From Natrinema pallidum DSM 3751 (GTDB lineage Archaea > Halobacteriota > Halobacteria > Halobacteriales > Natrialbaceae), in NCBI RefSeq assembly GCF_000337615.1, contig NZ_AOII01000088.1, positions 1 to 64,000 of the forward strand: a stretch of DNA of 64,000 bases. Direction: 5' to 3'. The translations under genes and the position numbers were made by a program. The notes under the pieces are model-generated. The model searched no databases. It was not told the DNA's origin and saw only the letters and a program-made list of their open reading frames with translations. Positions 15,761 through 23,601 of the stretch are shown here, one piece after another (position 1 is the first letter of the stretch; each line of letters begins with the position of its first letter).

Positions 15761-16741
15761 ATGACGACCCACGACGAGCCGGTGGACTCGGTGCTCGAGA
15801 CGATCGGCCGAACGCCGCTTGTTCGGCTCCAGGACGGCCCCACGGACGTACCGATCTACGCGAAACTCGAGTCGTTCAACCCCGGCGCGAGCATCAAAGA
15901 CCGGATCGGACAGTACATGCTCGAACGGATGCTCGAGCGCGGCGATGTCTCGCCGGGCGGGACGATTATCGAGCCGACGGCCGGTAACACGGGTATCGGG
16001 CTGGCGGTCGCGGCCGGACAACTGGGACTGGATGCGATCTTCGTCGTCCCCGAGCGGTTCAGTCTCGAGAAACAGCAGTTGATGTCGGCACTCGGCGGCG
16101 AGGTCATCAACACCCCCACCGAAGACGGGATGGATCGCGCGATCGAGCGCGCACACGAACTCGCGTCGGAACTCGATAACGCGGCCGTTCCCCAGCAGTT
16201 CTCGAACCCGCTGAACACCGAGGCACACTACGAACTGACGGCTCCCGAAATCTTCGACGCGCTGGACGGAGAGGTGGGAGCGGTCGTCGCCGGCTGTGGG
16301 ACCGCTGGCACTCTCATGGGGATCGCCCGCTACGCCCTCGAACAGGACCCCGAGACCCACGTCGTCGCCGTCGAGCCCGAGGGGTCCGTCTACGGCGAAC
16401 TCATCGGTGACGGCCGCGACGAGGACGAGTACAAGACCGAAGGGATCGGCACGCACGATACCGAGACCAACGAACTGTTCGACCCGGAACTGGTCGACGA
16501 CGTCGACGCCATCCCGGACCGGGACGCTCACGACGAACTCAAACGCCTCGCTCGCGAGGAGGGCCATCTCGTCGCCTCGAGCGCAGGTGCCGCGAGTGTG
16601 GCCGCGAAACGAGTCGCCCGCCGGATCGACGATGGCGACCTCGATGTCCCCCACGAGACGGTCGTCACGCTGTTCCCGGACTCGAGCGAACGCTACCTCT
16701 CGAAGGGCATCTATCGTTCGTTCGAGGAGTGGTCGTCGTAG
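15761..16741 (+). CDS. cysK: Cysteine synthase family PLP enzyme
   Basis: 326 residues, fold-type II PLP enzyme. The PLP lysine lies in FNPGASIKDRIG (~42-53), the substrate loop is TAGNTGIGLA, the phosphate-binding Gly-rich loop is VAGCGTAGTLMG, and the C-terminal Ser sits in VASSAGAAS. It joins O-acetylserine or O-phosphoserine with sulfide (or homocysteine) to make cysteine or cystathionine; sequence alone does not separate CysK from CBS-like activity. No CBS regulatory domain is present. It stands alone, 95 nt after the coiled-coil gene. Confidence 0.85.
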   Translation: MTTHDEPVDSVLETIGRTPLVRLQDGPTDVPIYAKLESFNPGASIKDRIGQYMLERMLERGDVSPGGTIIEPTAGNTGIGLAVAAGQLGLDAIFVVPERFSLEKQQLMSALGGEVINTPTEDGMDRAIERAHELASELDNAAVPQQFSNPLNTEAHYELTAPEIFDALDGEVGAVVAGCGTAGTLMGIARYALEQDPETHVVAVEPEGSVYGELIGDGRDEDEYKTEGIGTHDTETNELFDPELVDDVDAIPDRDAHDELKRLAREEGHLVASSAGAASVAAKRVARRIDDGDLDVPHETVVTLFPDSSERYLSKGIYRSFEEWSS

Positions 16742-16780
16742 AGTCACCGGGCGACCGTCGGCCGGGTGCCGACCACCCGT

Positions 16781-17191
16781 CTAGGCGACGAGCCGCCGGT
16801 GTTGGACTTTCATACACCGGTCTTGGACGACAGTCCGACCCTCGGTCTCCGCGCGGGCCGCCGCCTCGTCGTCGCGAATCCCCTGTTGGGTCCAGATGAC
16901 CGCCACGTCATCGCGCTCGAGGGCCTCGTCGACGATCCCGCTGACCTCCTCGCTGGGCCGGAAGATACAGACCACGTCGATCGCCGCCTCGACATCGGCC
17001 AGCGAGTCGTTGGCCTCGCGGCCGAAAATCTCGTCCGCGTAGGGGTTGACCGGGATCACGTCGTAGCCGTGATCGAGCAGGTACTTCGGTACGTCGTGGG
17101 CCGCCTTCCCGGGCGTGCTCGAGCAGCCGACGACGGCGACCGTTTCGTACTCGAGGATGTCCGCTATCTCCGCCGCGGATTCGACTGGCAT
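16781..17191 (-). CDS. CoA-binding domain protein (YccU-like)
   Basis: 136 residues, one Rossmann-type CoA-binding domain: VAVVGCSSTPGKAAHDVPKY at the nucleotide loop, VIPVNPYADEIFG, VVCIFRPSEEV, and AVIWTQQGIRDDEAA near the end, with a C-terminal Cys (DRCMKVQH). It resembles succinyl-CoA synthetase alpha N-domains and YccU; a regulatory or CoA-sensing role is inferred. A TATA-like ctaaac at 17214-17219 lies ~26 nt upstream of the ATG. Convergent with the cysteine synthase gene. Confidence 0.8.
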   Translation of the reverse strand: MPVESAAEIADILEYETVAVVGCSSTPGKAAHDVPKYLLDHGYDVIPVNPYADEIFGREANDSLADVEAAIDVVCIFRPSEEVSGIVDEALERDDVAVIWTQQGIRDDEAAARAETEGRTVVQDRCMKVQHRRLVA

Positions 17192-17270
17192 ACGCGGGCG
17201 TACGGGCTCGAGGACTAAACGTCTCGGGGTGCGAACGGGATCGCATGGCCGTGGACTCCCGTCTCAGATC

Positions 17271-17903
17271 TTACGTCGACAGGCCGGCGGTCCGGATTGC
17301 GGGCTCGTCGCCGTCGGCCGTCTCCTCGAGTTCGATGACGGCATCGAAAAGCTGTTTGAGCGTGTTCATCGTCTGATCGTCGTGAGACGTCGAGTCGATG
17401 ACGTAGATGCCGAGCGCATCGGCGCTCTGAATACGGCCGGTAAACACGTGGAGGAACCGGAAGACGGTCTGGAGGTCGGAGTACATCAGCAGCGTCGAGA
17501 CGGAGTGGAGGAGGACGCGGTTTTCGGTGTGGCCGCGAGTCTCGTAGAACTCCTGGAGGAACTCCGAGAGCTTGATCCCGATGCCGGTCATGTCGACGGG
17601 CGAGGAGGCGTACTTGATTCGCGGATCGTCGTCCGTCGTTCCGATGCCGCGCTGTTTCGTGACGCAGTCGACGACTCCGATATCCGGTTCGACGCCCTCG
17701 GCGACGTGGTCGTCGAAGCTCCCGAGAACCTTGTCGGCGCTGTCCTTCGTGGTGACGACGATCGAACCGTCACCGCGGTTTGCGCCGCTCCCGAGGATAT
17801 CGAACGCGATCCGTCGTTTCCCCGTCAGTGGCGGGCCCGCAACGAGTACGTTTGTCCCCGGCTCGAGTTCGGCGTCCGGAAGGACATCTGCGAGGTCATA
17901 CAT
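17271..17903 (-). CDS. RecA/KaiC-superfamily ATPase (RAD55-like)
   Basis: 210 residues, single RecA-like domain. Walker A is GPPLTGKR (23-30); the Walker B-like strand is ALGIYVIDST (~182-191), with LLHSVSTLLMYSDLQTVFRF preceding it. The family includes KaiC-like and DUF835/HTR-like signalling ATPases in haloarchaea. No HTH or sensor domain is attached. The ATG is at 17903; AT-rich TATA candidates (ttataatc around 18005, tataag around 17992) lie 85-100 nt upstream, so a longer leader is possible. Role unknown; signalling or chromosome-related functions are guesses. Confidence 0.65.
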   Translation of the reverse strand: MYDLADVLPDAELEPGTNVLVAGPPLTGKRRIAFDILGSGANRGDGSIVVTTKDSADKVLGSFDDHVAEGVEPDIGVVDCVTKQRGIGTTDDDPRIKYASSPVDMTGIGIKLSEFLQEFYETRGHTENRVLLHSVSTLLMYSDLQTVFRFLHVFTGRIQSADALGIYVIDSTSHDDQTMNTLKQLFDAVIELEETADGDEPAIRTAGLST

Positions 17904-18075
17904 ACGGGATACTCACATCGCCGTGGCGACGAGCTGGTACCACAGCCCACTCCGAAAGCCGGCGCGTTGTATGGAAATACGCAAAGCGGCTTATAGTACT
18001 TTTGATTATAAAACACACCGAGCACGGATGTGGGCGGAGCGAACCCGTCTTTCGTCGGCACTGTCATTTTTCATG

Positions 18076-18930
18076 TTACATCGTTAGCGACACTTCGAGA
18101 GCGGCACGGCCGACGATAAACGCCAGCGAGGCGAGGAACATCCCGTATTTGAGACGGGATTGTCCGACGGTCGGGTCCTCGAAGCTCTCGTAGGCCGCAG
18201 CGAGCATGACGGCATCGGCCGGCACGACGAGCAGCAGGTAGGCGACGCCGAACTCCCCGCGGAGGAACGGGACCGGGCTCGCAACGACCGCAAGGACGAG
18301 GAGAACGGCAGCCACGCCGAGCGCGCGACGTTCCCCGATCGCGATCGGGAGCGTGTTCAATCCCTCCTCGCGGTCCCCCTCGATGTCCTCGACATCTTTG
18401 ATGATTTCCCGAGTCAGCGTCGCAGTCCCCGCGAGTACGAAGAGGACGACCGCCGGGCCGATCTCGCCGACCGCCGCGGCCCCGAAGAGAAACGTGCTTC
18501 CGACCAGATAGGCCACGAGCGCGTTTCCGAGACCGGGCAGCCCCTTGAACACCTCGGTGTACGCGATCAGCGCGAGGAGGTTGACGGCCGCGATGGCGAT
18601 CGCCAGCCCCGGCAGCGTGAGCGCAAGCGCGACCGCTCCGGCAAAGAGGACGACGCTAAAGACGAGCGCACCGCGCGGGCTTACCGCACCGCGGGGAATC
18701 GCCCGCTCGGGCTGGTTGATCCGATCGATCTCCCGATCGAAGTAGTCGTTGATCGCGTTTCCGGCACCGACCGCCAACCCCGTGGCGGCGACCGCCGCGA
18801 CGACCGCCACTGGTTCCTCTCCCACCCCGCCCGCAACGAAGGCCCCGATAAACGTCAACACGCTCGCCGCGATCACGTTCACCGGCCGCGTCAACTCGAG
18901 CATCCCGCGACCCGTCTCGCCGACAGTCAT
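18076..18930 (-). CDS. Digeranylgeranylglyceryl phosphate synthase (UbiA family)
   Basis: 284 residues, about nine membrane helices. The two Asp-rich prenyl-diphosphate sites of UbiA enzymes are clear: NDYFDREIDRINQPERAIPR (~61-80) and DVEDIEGDREEGLNTLPI (~180-197). It attaches the second geranylgeranyl chain to geranylgeranylglyceryl phosphate (EC 2.5.1.42), making the archaeal membrane-lipid core. Being the archaeal-type sequence beginning ELTRPVNVIAASVLTFIGAF, it is more likely this than a quinone prenyltransferase. A TATA-like ggttaaac at 18954-18961 is ~27 nt upstream of the ATG. Confidence 0.85.
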   Translation of the reverse strand: MTVGETGRGMLELTRPVNVIAASVLTFIGAFVAGGVGEEPVAVVAAVAATGLAVGAGNAINDYFDREIDRINQPERAIPRGAVSPRGALVFSVVLFAGAVALALTLPGLAIAIAAVNLLALIAYTEVFKGLPGLGNALVAYLVGSTFLFGAAAVGEIGPAVVLFVLAGTATLTREIIKDVEDIEGDREEGLNTLPIAIGERRALGVAAVLLVLAVVASPVPFLRGEFGVAYLLLVVPADAVMLAAAYESFEDPTVGQSRLKYGMFLASLAFIVGRAALEVSLTM

Positions 18931-19087
18931 ACGCGGGACTGATCATGCGTGGTGGTTAAACGGTCCGGTCCGCCGTCGTGGGCTTTGGACGGTCAGCGTT
19001 CACACGACGCTCGAGACCGATCGAACAGCGACGAGAACACGGCTCGCGTGGGCCGCCCGCCGCGACCGGCCATCACCTGCCGGCGTT

Positions 19088-19270
19088 TCAGCGCCACTCC
19101 TCGAGATCACAGAGCACGTCGCCCTCGACCTCGAGCCACTTGCTCACCTGCTCGTCCCCGCTGGCGTCCGCGGGCACGGCCGTCCAGTTCCCCTCGTCGT
19201 CCGAGAGGAGCTCCAGGGGCGTCGCGCCGGCCTGCGCCTCGTCCGAAACGGTGGCGTCGGTGTTCGTCAT
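19088..19270 (-). CDS. Small haloarchaeal protein (possibly DUF7511)
   Basis: 60 residues from ATG 19270. Core ELLSDDEGNWTAVPADASGD followed by VSKWLEVEGDVLCDLEEWR: a Trp-containing strand, an acidic turn and a closing strand. The pattern recalls the short haloarchaeal DUF7511 proteins; this is from memory and unsure. A TATA-like ctacataaca at 19290-19299 is ~24 nt upstream. Function unknown. Confidence 0.55.
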   Translation of the reverse strand: MTNTDATVSDEAQAGATPLELLSDDEGNWTAVPADASGDEQVSKWLEVEGDVLCDLEEWR

Positions 19271-19386
19271 GACACGCGTAGTCGTTGGAACTACATAACA
19301 AAGATCTCTGACGCCAATTATCATCGGCTGAGAACAGCCGGACAGTGTGTGTCGTTCCCTGTCGAAACTGGTCCGAATCGAGTGAC

Positions 19387-19392
19387 TTATAG
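19387..19392 (+). promoter_or_regulatory. TATA box of tRNA-Arg
   Basis: ttatag centred 29 nt upstream of the mature tRNA 5' end. Confidence 0.6.
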
Positions 19393-19417
19393 GGAACCGG
19401 CCGGAACAACACGATGC

Positions 19418-19492
19418 GGGCGCTTAGCTCAGTCTGGACAGAGTACTTGGCTTCGGACCAAGCTGTCACGGGTTCAAATCCTGTAGCGCCCA
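19418..19492 (+). tRNA. tRNA-Arg (anticodon TCG)
   Basis: Cloverleaf found by eye: acceptor GGGCGCT (19418-19424) pairs with AGCGCCC (19485-19491), discriminator A19492. D arm AGCTCAGTCTGGACAGAG. Anticodon stem CTTGG/CCAAG (19446-19450, 19458-19462) with loop CTTCGGA, giving anticodon TCG (reads CGA, Arg). T arm CACGGGTTCAAATCCTGT. No intron, and no CCA is encoded. Confidence 0.93.
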
Positions 19493-19699
19493 TCCTGTTC
19501 CTGCCCGTTTCGGGACTAATCTTAATCAGCCAGTATCGGTACTGTATACCTCATTATCCGACATTCCAGCCTGTTCTAAATCAGGGGTCTAAATCGGATA
19601 CAAGACGGAAACCACTCGCGGACCCGTTACGTCGGGCGTTTTCCTTCGCAAACGAGGGGTGGTCGCCGTGACGCTCGAGACGCTGTTAGGCGTGTAGTC

Positions 19700-20010
19700 G
19701 ACTTTTTCGAGCACGACGCGAGTCGATCGGCGACGGCCGTTGCGATGGCCGCGCCGATGCGGTCGGCGGATTCGGAGCAGTCCCAGACGTGGGCTCCGGT
19801 TCGGGTGACGGTCATCCAGTCGACGTAGCCGTGGCGGTCGAGTTCGAGCAGGAGGGACTCGAGCACGGCGTCGTCGGGGGCGACAGCCCAGCGCGTCCTC
19901 GATGGCCGCGGCCAGTTACTCAGTCGTGGCGACGATGCCGGTTTCGCGGTCGATATCGTGAGTCTGTGGGCCGATGACGGGGTTGGCCGGGGCGGCAGCC
20001 GGTTGGTCAT
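19700..20010 (-). pseudogene. Broken small haloarchaeal gene
   Basis: Starting at ATG 20010 (ATG ACC AAC), the protein-like reading continues only after frame changes: PAAAPANPVIGPQTHDIDRE and GIVATTE, a TAA stop near 19917-19921, then LAAAIEDALG in the same frame, then a shift into VAPDDAVLESLLLELDRHGY and TGAHVWDCSESADRIGAAIA. Read together they form a plausible ~105-residue acidic protein, so the locus carries at least two frameshifts and one stop. The family is unknown. It lies in a lower-quality 650-nt stretch following the tRNA, which holds no intact gene. Confidence 0.55.
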
Positions 20011-20167
20011 GATCCGACACCGGACGTAGCGGTAATAGGGCTGCGGTCCTCCCGGACACGAGGGAGTGGCGGGACCGAAGCGCCGCGGTCGCGGGACATC
20101 TCGAGAGACCGGACGCAATGCGTGTCGCAGCCGCTAACCCCGGGAAACGGCGAGCCAACGCCTGTCC

Positions 20168-20815
20168 TTACGTTTCGGGCAGTTCGTTGATGATGACGAC
20201 TGCCTCGCCGTCGATGACCGTCTCGTCGGCCTCGTCGACGACCCGCGTATGCAACCGATAGCGGTCGCCACCGAGGTCCTCGACGATCTCGCACTCCGCC
20301 GTGACTCGCCCACCGATTCGGACCGGACCCGTAAACTCGAGGGTCTGGGAGAGGTAGACCGTCACGCCGGGGAGTCGGGCCAGCGCGGCGCTGATCGTTC
20401 CGGCGACGAGCGTGCCGTGGGCGATCCGGCCGCCGAACTGGGTGTCCTCGGCGAAGTCCGATTCGAGGTGGAGTCGGTTGGTGTCCCCGGAGACCTGTGC
20501 GAACGCGGTCACGTCGGTATCCGCGATCAGTTTGCTGAACCGAACGTAGTCGCCGACGCCGAGCGAGTCGTAGTCGTCGGTCGAGCGCTCCATGACCCAG
20601 GTTTCGTCGCCGAACGAGACATCGGCGGTCGGCGACGGCGTCGTCGTTTCGGCCGCCGCTGACGCGTCCGTCCCCGCGGAACTGAACCCCATCGCGGCGA
20701 GGAGCGCGTTGTTCGCCTCGAGATAGCTATTGACGACGTGTTTCGAGATGCTGGTCCACTGTTCGGCCGCTGGCGTGGCGGTGGCGCTGTCGGTGTCCGG
20801 ACATTGGCTACTCAT
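20168..20815 (-). CDS. MaoC-like enoyl-CoA hydratase with N-terminal phasin-like helix
   Basis: 215 residues. The C-terminal ~140 form a hot-dog hydratase domain with the catalytic Asp/His loop VSGDTNRLHLESDFAEDTQF followed by RIAHGTLVAGTISAAL. It hydrates trans-2-enoyl-CoA to (R)-3-hydroxyacyl-CoA, as PhaJ does for polyhydroxyalkanoate. The N-terminal ~60 residues (QWTSISKHVVNSYLEANNAL) are an amphipathic helix of a kind found in haloarchaeal PHA-associated proteins; the link to PHA granules is inferred. A FabG/PhaB-like reductase lies at 34.5 kb but not in the same operon. Confidence 0.78.
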   Translation of the reverse strand: MSSQCPDTDSATATPAAEQWTSISKHVVNSYLEANNALLAAMGFSSAGTDASAAAETTTPSPTADVSFGDETWVMERSTDDYDSLGVGDYVRFSKLIADTDVTAFAQVSGDTNRLHLESDFAEDTQFGGRIAHGTLVAGTISAALARLPGVTVYLSQTLEFTGPVRIGGRVTAECEIVEDLGGDRYRLHTRVVDEADETVIDGEAVVIINELPET

Positions 20816-20882
20816 AGGTGTGAATCTGGGACCGTCCCGATCGACGGGGGTCGATTCCGCGTACAGCTAGTACGGTCCCCGT

Positions 20883-20901
20883 CTTTGGCGTGTCGCCAAA
20901 G
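20883..20901. repeat. 8-bp inverted repeat between hydrolase and MaoC genes
   Basis: CTTTGGCG-TGT-CGCCAAAG, perfect arms with a 3-nt loop, about 125 nt downstream of the hydrolase stop and 70-85 nt upstream of the MaoC ATG. It is either a terminator hairpin or an operator. The 210-nt intergenic stretch otherwise holds nothing recognisable. Confidence 0.4.
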
Positions 20902-21025
20902 CATGTTGGGCGACCAACGGGAGCTCTCTCGAGCGGTGACTGATTCAGCGTCGAACACCCGAGGAGGCCGATCCGAACCGTCCCGTAACGCCGGGCAGCG
21001 TTCCCTCGCGGCGGCGCGACCGGAG

Positions 21026-21853
21026 CTAGGCCGCGGGGAGCCGGTCGAGGAAGTCGGCCGCGATCGCGTTGAACGCCAGCGGCCGGTCCTGATTGACGAG
21101 ATGGCCGGAGCCGGCGAGTTCCCGCTGGTCGCCGTCGGCGACCGCCGCGGCGATCTGCCGGCCCTGTCGCTTGACCAGCGGCGCTTCCTGTTCGCCGTGA
21201 ACAACGAGCGTCGGCGTTTCGACACCGGTCAGCGCCGGCGGGTCGTACCGATAAAGCGCGTCGAAGATCTTCCGGAATTCGGTCGACGGGATGTCGCCGA
21301 CCGCTTCGATCGCCTCGGCTCTGACCGCGGGATCGACTGCCAGCCACCGCTGGCCGGTCGTCGCCTGAATCGAGGACAGCATCGACCGGAACGTCCCTTT
21401 CGAGCCCGAGACCGACAGCGACAGCGACAGCGCCGGTAGCGGCGACCAGAACGACTTCAGTCCCGCTGGCAACTCGATCGGTGGCATCGACCGCACTGCG
21501 CCGCCGAGGATCGCGCCCGCCGTATCGTCCGGGTGGCGGTCCAGATACTCCTGGACGACCATCGAGCCCAGCGAGAGGCCACAGAGGGTCGGCCGCTCGA
21601 GGTCGAGCGCCGACAGCAGGGCCTCGAGATCGTCGGTGAAGAGGCCGATCGAATACTCGTCCGGGTCGGTACTGCCGGTCTCGCCGTGGCCCCGAACGTC
21701 GAGCGTGACGACGCGGTAGTCGTCGGCGAAGCGTTCGACCTGGGGGTCCCAGGCCCGGCCGTTCATCCAGCCGCCGTGGACGAACACCAGCGGCGGGCCG
21801 TCACCGCTCGTCTCGTACCAGATGGTCCCGTCCGCGAGTTCGAGTTCCGCCAT
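21026..21853 (-). CDS. Alpha/beta-fold hydrolase
   Basis: 275 residues. Oxyanion-hole motif VFVHGGWMNG (~23-32), nucleophile elbow CGLSLGSMVV (Ser ~94), acid in the THP-type strand TPTLVVHGEQEAPL, and catalytic His in AGSGHLVNQDRP. A cap-domain segment with the low-complexity LSLSLSVSGSKG lies between. The substrate (ester, lactone, haloalkane or epoxide) cannot be told. No signal peptide. Confidence 0.82.
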   Translation of the reverse strand: MAELELADGTIWYETSGDGPPLVFVHGGWMNGRAWDPQVERFADDYRVVTLDVRGHGETGSTDPDEYSIGLFTDDLEALLSALDLERPTLCGLSLGSMVVQEYLDRHPDDTAGAILGGAVRSMPPIELPAGLKSFWSPLPALSLSLSVSGSKGTFRSMLSSIQATTGQRWLAVDPAVRAEAIEAVGDIPSTEFRKIFDALYRYDPPALTGVETPTLVVHGEQEAPLVKRQGRQIAAAVADGDQRELAGSGHLVNQDRPLAFNAIAADFLDRLPAA

Positions 21854-21952
21854 ACGCCCTCTGGAACGCGCGCGCTCTTACAATACCGGGTTGCGTTCGA
21901 CGTGTTGCAAGGGTGCCAAAAGAATATCGGGGTCGCGCGAGCGGCGACGCGG

Positions 21953-23536
21953 TCAGTCTTCGGTACCCGTTTCGGTCCGCACCCAGCGGTCCCAAAACGA
22001 GTCGAAATCGGTCTCGTCCTCGGTGAGCCGGTCCCACTCCGCGAGCCCGCGTTCCTCTCGGGAGCCGGGGATCGTGTTGTCGAGCACGAGCGCGGCGAGG
22101 CCGCCGACGGCCATGCCGGTCGAGCCGATGATGAAGACGGTGTCGACGACGGCCTGTGCGGCGGCTTCGATCCAGATCGCACTCGCTCCGCCCGTGCCGA
22201 CCAGCGAGTCGACTGTCGCCTCGAGCCCGACGGCCTCGCGGAACGCGAGCGTGCTCTCGAAGTTGCCCATGTACGCCGGAATCGCCAGCCCGACGAAGAG
22301 GGCAAAGCCGATGACGAACGTGTTGCGCGAGGAGTCCAGATCGACGTGGCGGAGGTTCGAGACCCCGACGGCGACGATCTGGCCGAACATGGCGATGAAG
22401 AGGCCGCCGACGATCGGGTCCGGGATCGTCGCGATCAGTTGGCCGAAGTAGCCGATAAAGCCGACGAACAGCATGACGACGGCCCCGATCTGGACGACGT
22501 ACCGCGAGGCGACGCCGGTCAGGCCGATCGCGCCGATGTTCTCGGAGTAGGAGGTCGAACCGCCGGTTCCCATCACGCCGGCGAAGATGTTCATCAACCC
22601 CTCCATGCCGATGCCGTGGTTGATCCGTTTCCCGCTCGGCGCGCCCGAGCCAGTGATGTTGGCCACCGCGTAGTAGTCGCCGATGCTCTCGACGATCGAG
22701 GCCAGCACGCCGGCGAACATCCCGATGACGAAGGCGGTCGTCACCTGCGGAACGCCCCACTGGAAGGGGTAGATCGGCAACAGCAGTCGCGTGTCCGCGA
22801 CCTGCTCGAGGTCGACGAAGCCGGGATGGCTTCCCCCGATGACGCCGGCGACCGAGAGCGCCGCCGCGACGACCCAGGCGATGACCAGTGCCAGAATGAC
22901 TGGATACAGACGGAACGCCCTGTGTTTGACGTCGAGATACTGCGAGAACAGCAGGATGAGGCCGAGCGTGAGGCCGAGCAGCCACCAGCTCTGATCGGGC
23001 GTCGTGATCTGCGGTGCGCTGAACAGCGACAGCCCGATCAGTGCGATCGTCGGGGCGATGACGACCGGCGAGAGGAACCGCCGGAGTTTCCCGACCAGCC
23101 CGAAGTATCCCATCGCGACCTCAACGACCGCAGCGACGATGATCGCTCCCTGTAACTGCAGCAATGCGGCTTCCCAGCCCGCGCCCCCGGAGACGCCGCC
23201 GGCGGTAACGACGCCGACGATCGCAAGCGCGGGTGCGAGCATCGAGAACGGCGCGCCCTGGACGATCGGATACCGGTTGCCGAACGTCGTCTGCGCCAGT
23301 GTCGCGATCCCGGAGACGACGAAGAACGTTCCGATGAACCGCGCGGTCACGCCGGGATAGTCCGTCATTCCCATGGCCCTCGCCAGAATCAACGGTACCG
23401 CGATGTTCGCACCCACCATCGTCAGATAGTGCTGGATACCCAGCACGATCGATTCGCCGAGCGGCGGCTGCTCGTCGATTCCATACTCGATATCGTCGCC
23501 GACGGCCCCGTCGGCGACTGGCTCGTCCCCCGTCAT
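21953..23536 (-). CDS. NCS2-family nucleobase (xanthine/uracil) permease
   Basis: 527 residues, 12-14 membrane helices. It has the NCS2 Gln-His signature in helix 1 (GIQHYLTMVGANIAVPL), the conserved QGAPFSMLAP loop, NITGSGAPSGKRINHG, and the EGLMNIFAGVMGTGGSTSYS segment. It imports uracil, xanthine or a related base with a cation. It has no purine-metabolism neighbour, so specificity is open. Its stop lies 99 nt from the divergent-side hydrolase start. Confidence 0.85.
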   Translation of the reverse strand: MTGDEPVADGAVGDDIEYGIDEQPPLGESIVLGIQHYLTMVGANIAVPLILARAMGMTDYPGVTARFIGTFFVVSGIATLAQTTFGNRYPIVQGAPFSMLAPALAIVGVVTAGGVSGGAGWEAALLQLQGAIIVAAVVEVAMGYFGLVGKLRRFLSPVVIAPTIALIGLSLFSAPQITTPDQSWWLLGLTLGLILLFSQYLDVKHRAFRLYPVILALVIAWVVAAALSVAGVIGGSHPGFVDLEQVADTRLLLPIYPFQWGVPQVTTAFVIGMFAGVLASIVESIGDYYAVANITGSGAPSGKRINHGIGMEGLMNIFAGVMGTGGSTSYSENIGAIGLTGVASRYVVQIGAVVMLFVGFIGYFGQLIATIPDPIVGGLFIAMFGQIVAVGVSNLRHVDLDSSRNTFVIGFALFVGLAIPAYMGNFESTLAFREAVGLEATVDSLVGTGGASAIWIEAAAQAVVDTVFIIGSTGMAVGGLAALVLDNTIPGSREERGLAEWDRLTEDETDFDSFWDRWVRTETGTED

Positions 23537-23601
23537 CGATTCTCGTCGGATAACGGCGGAGGGTGTTCAAAGGGGTGTTGGTCCGTCCCTGGCGGTCTCG
23601 T

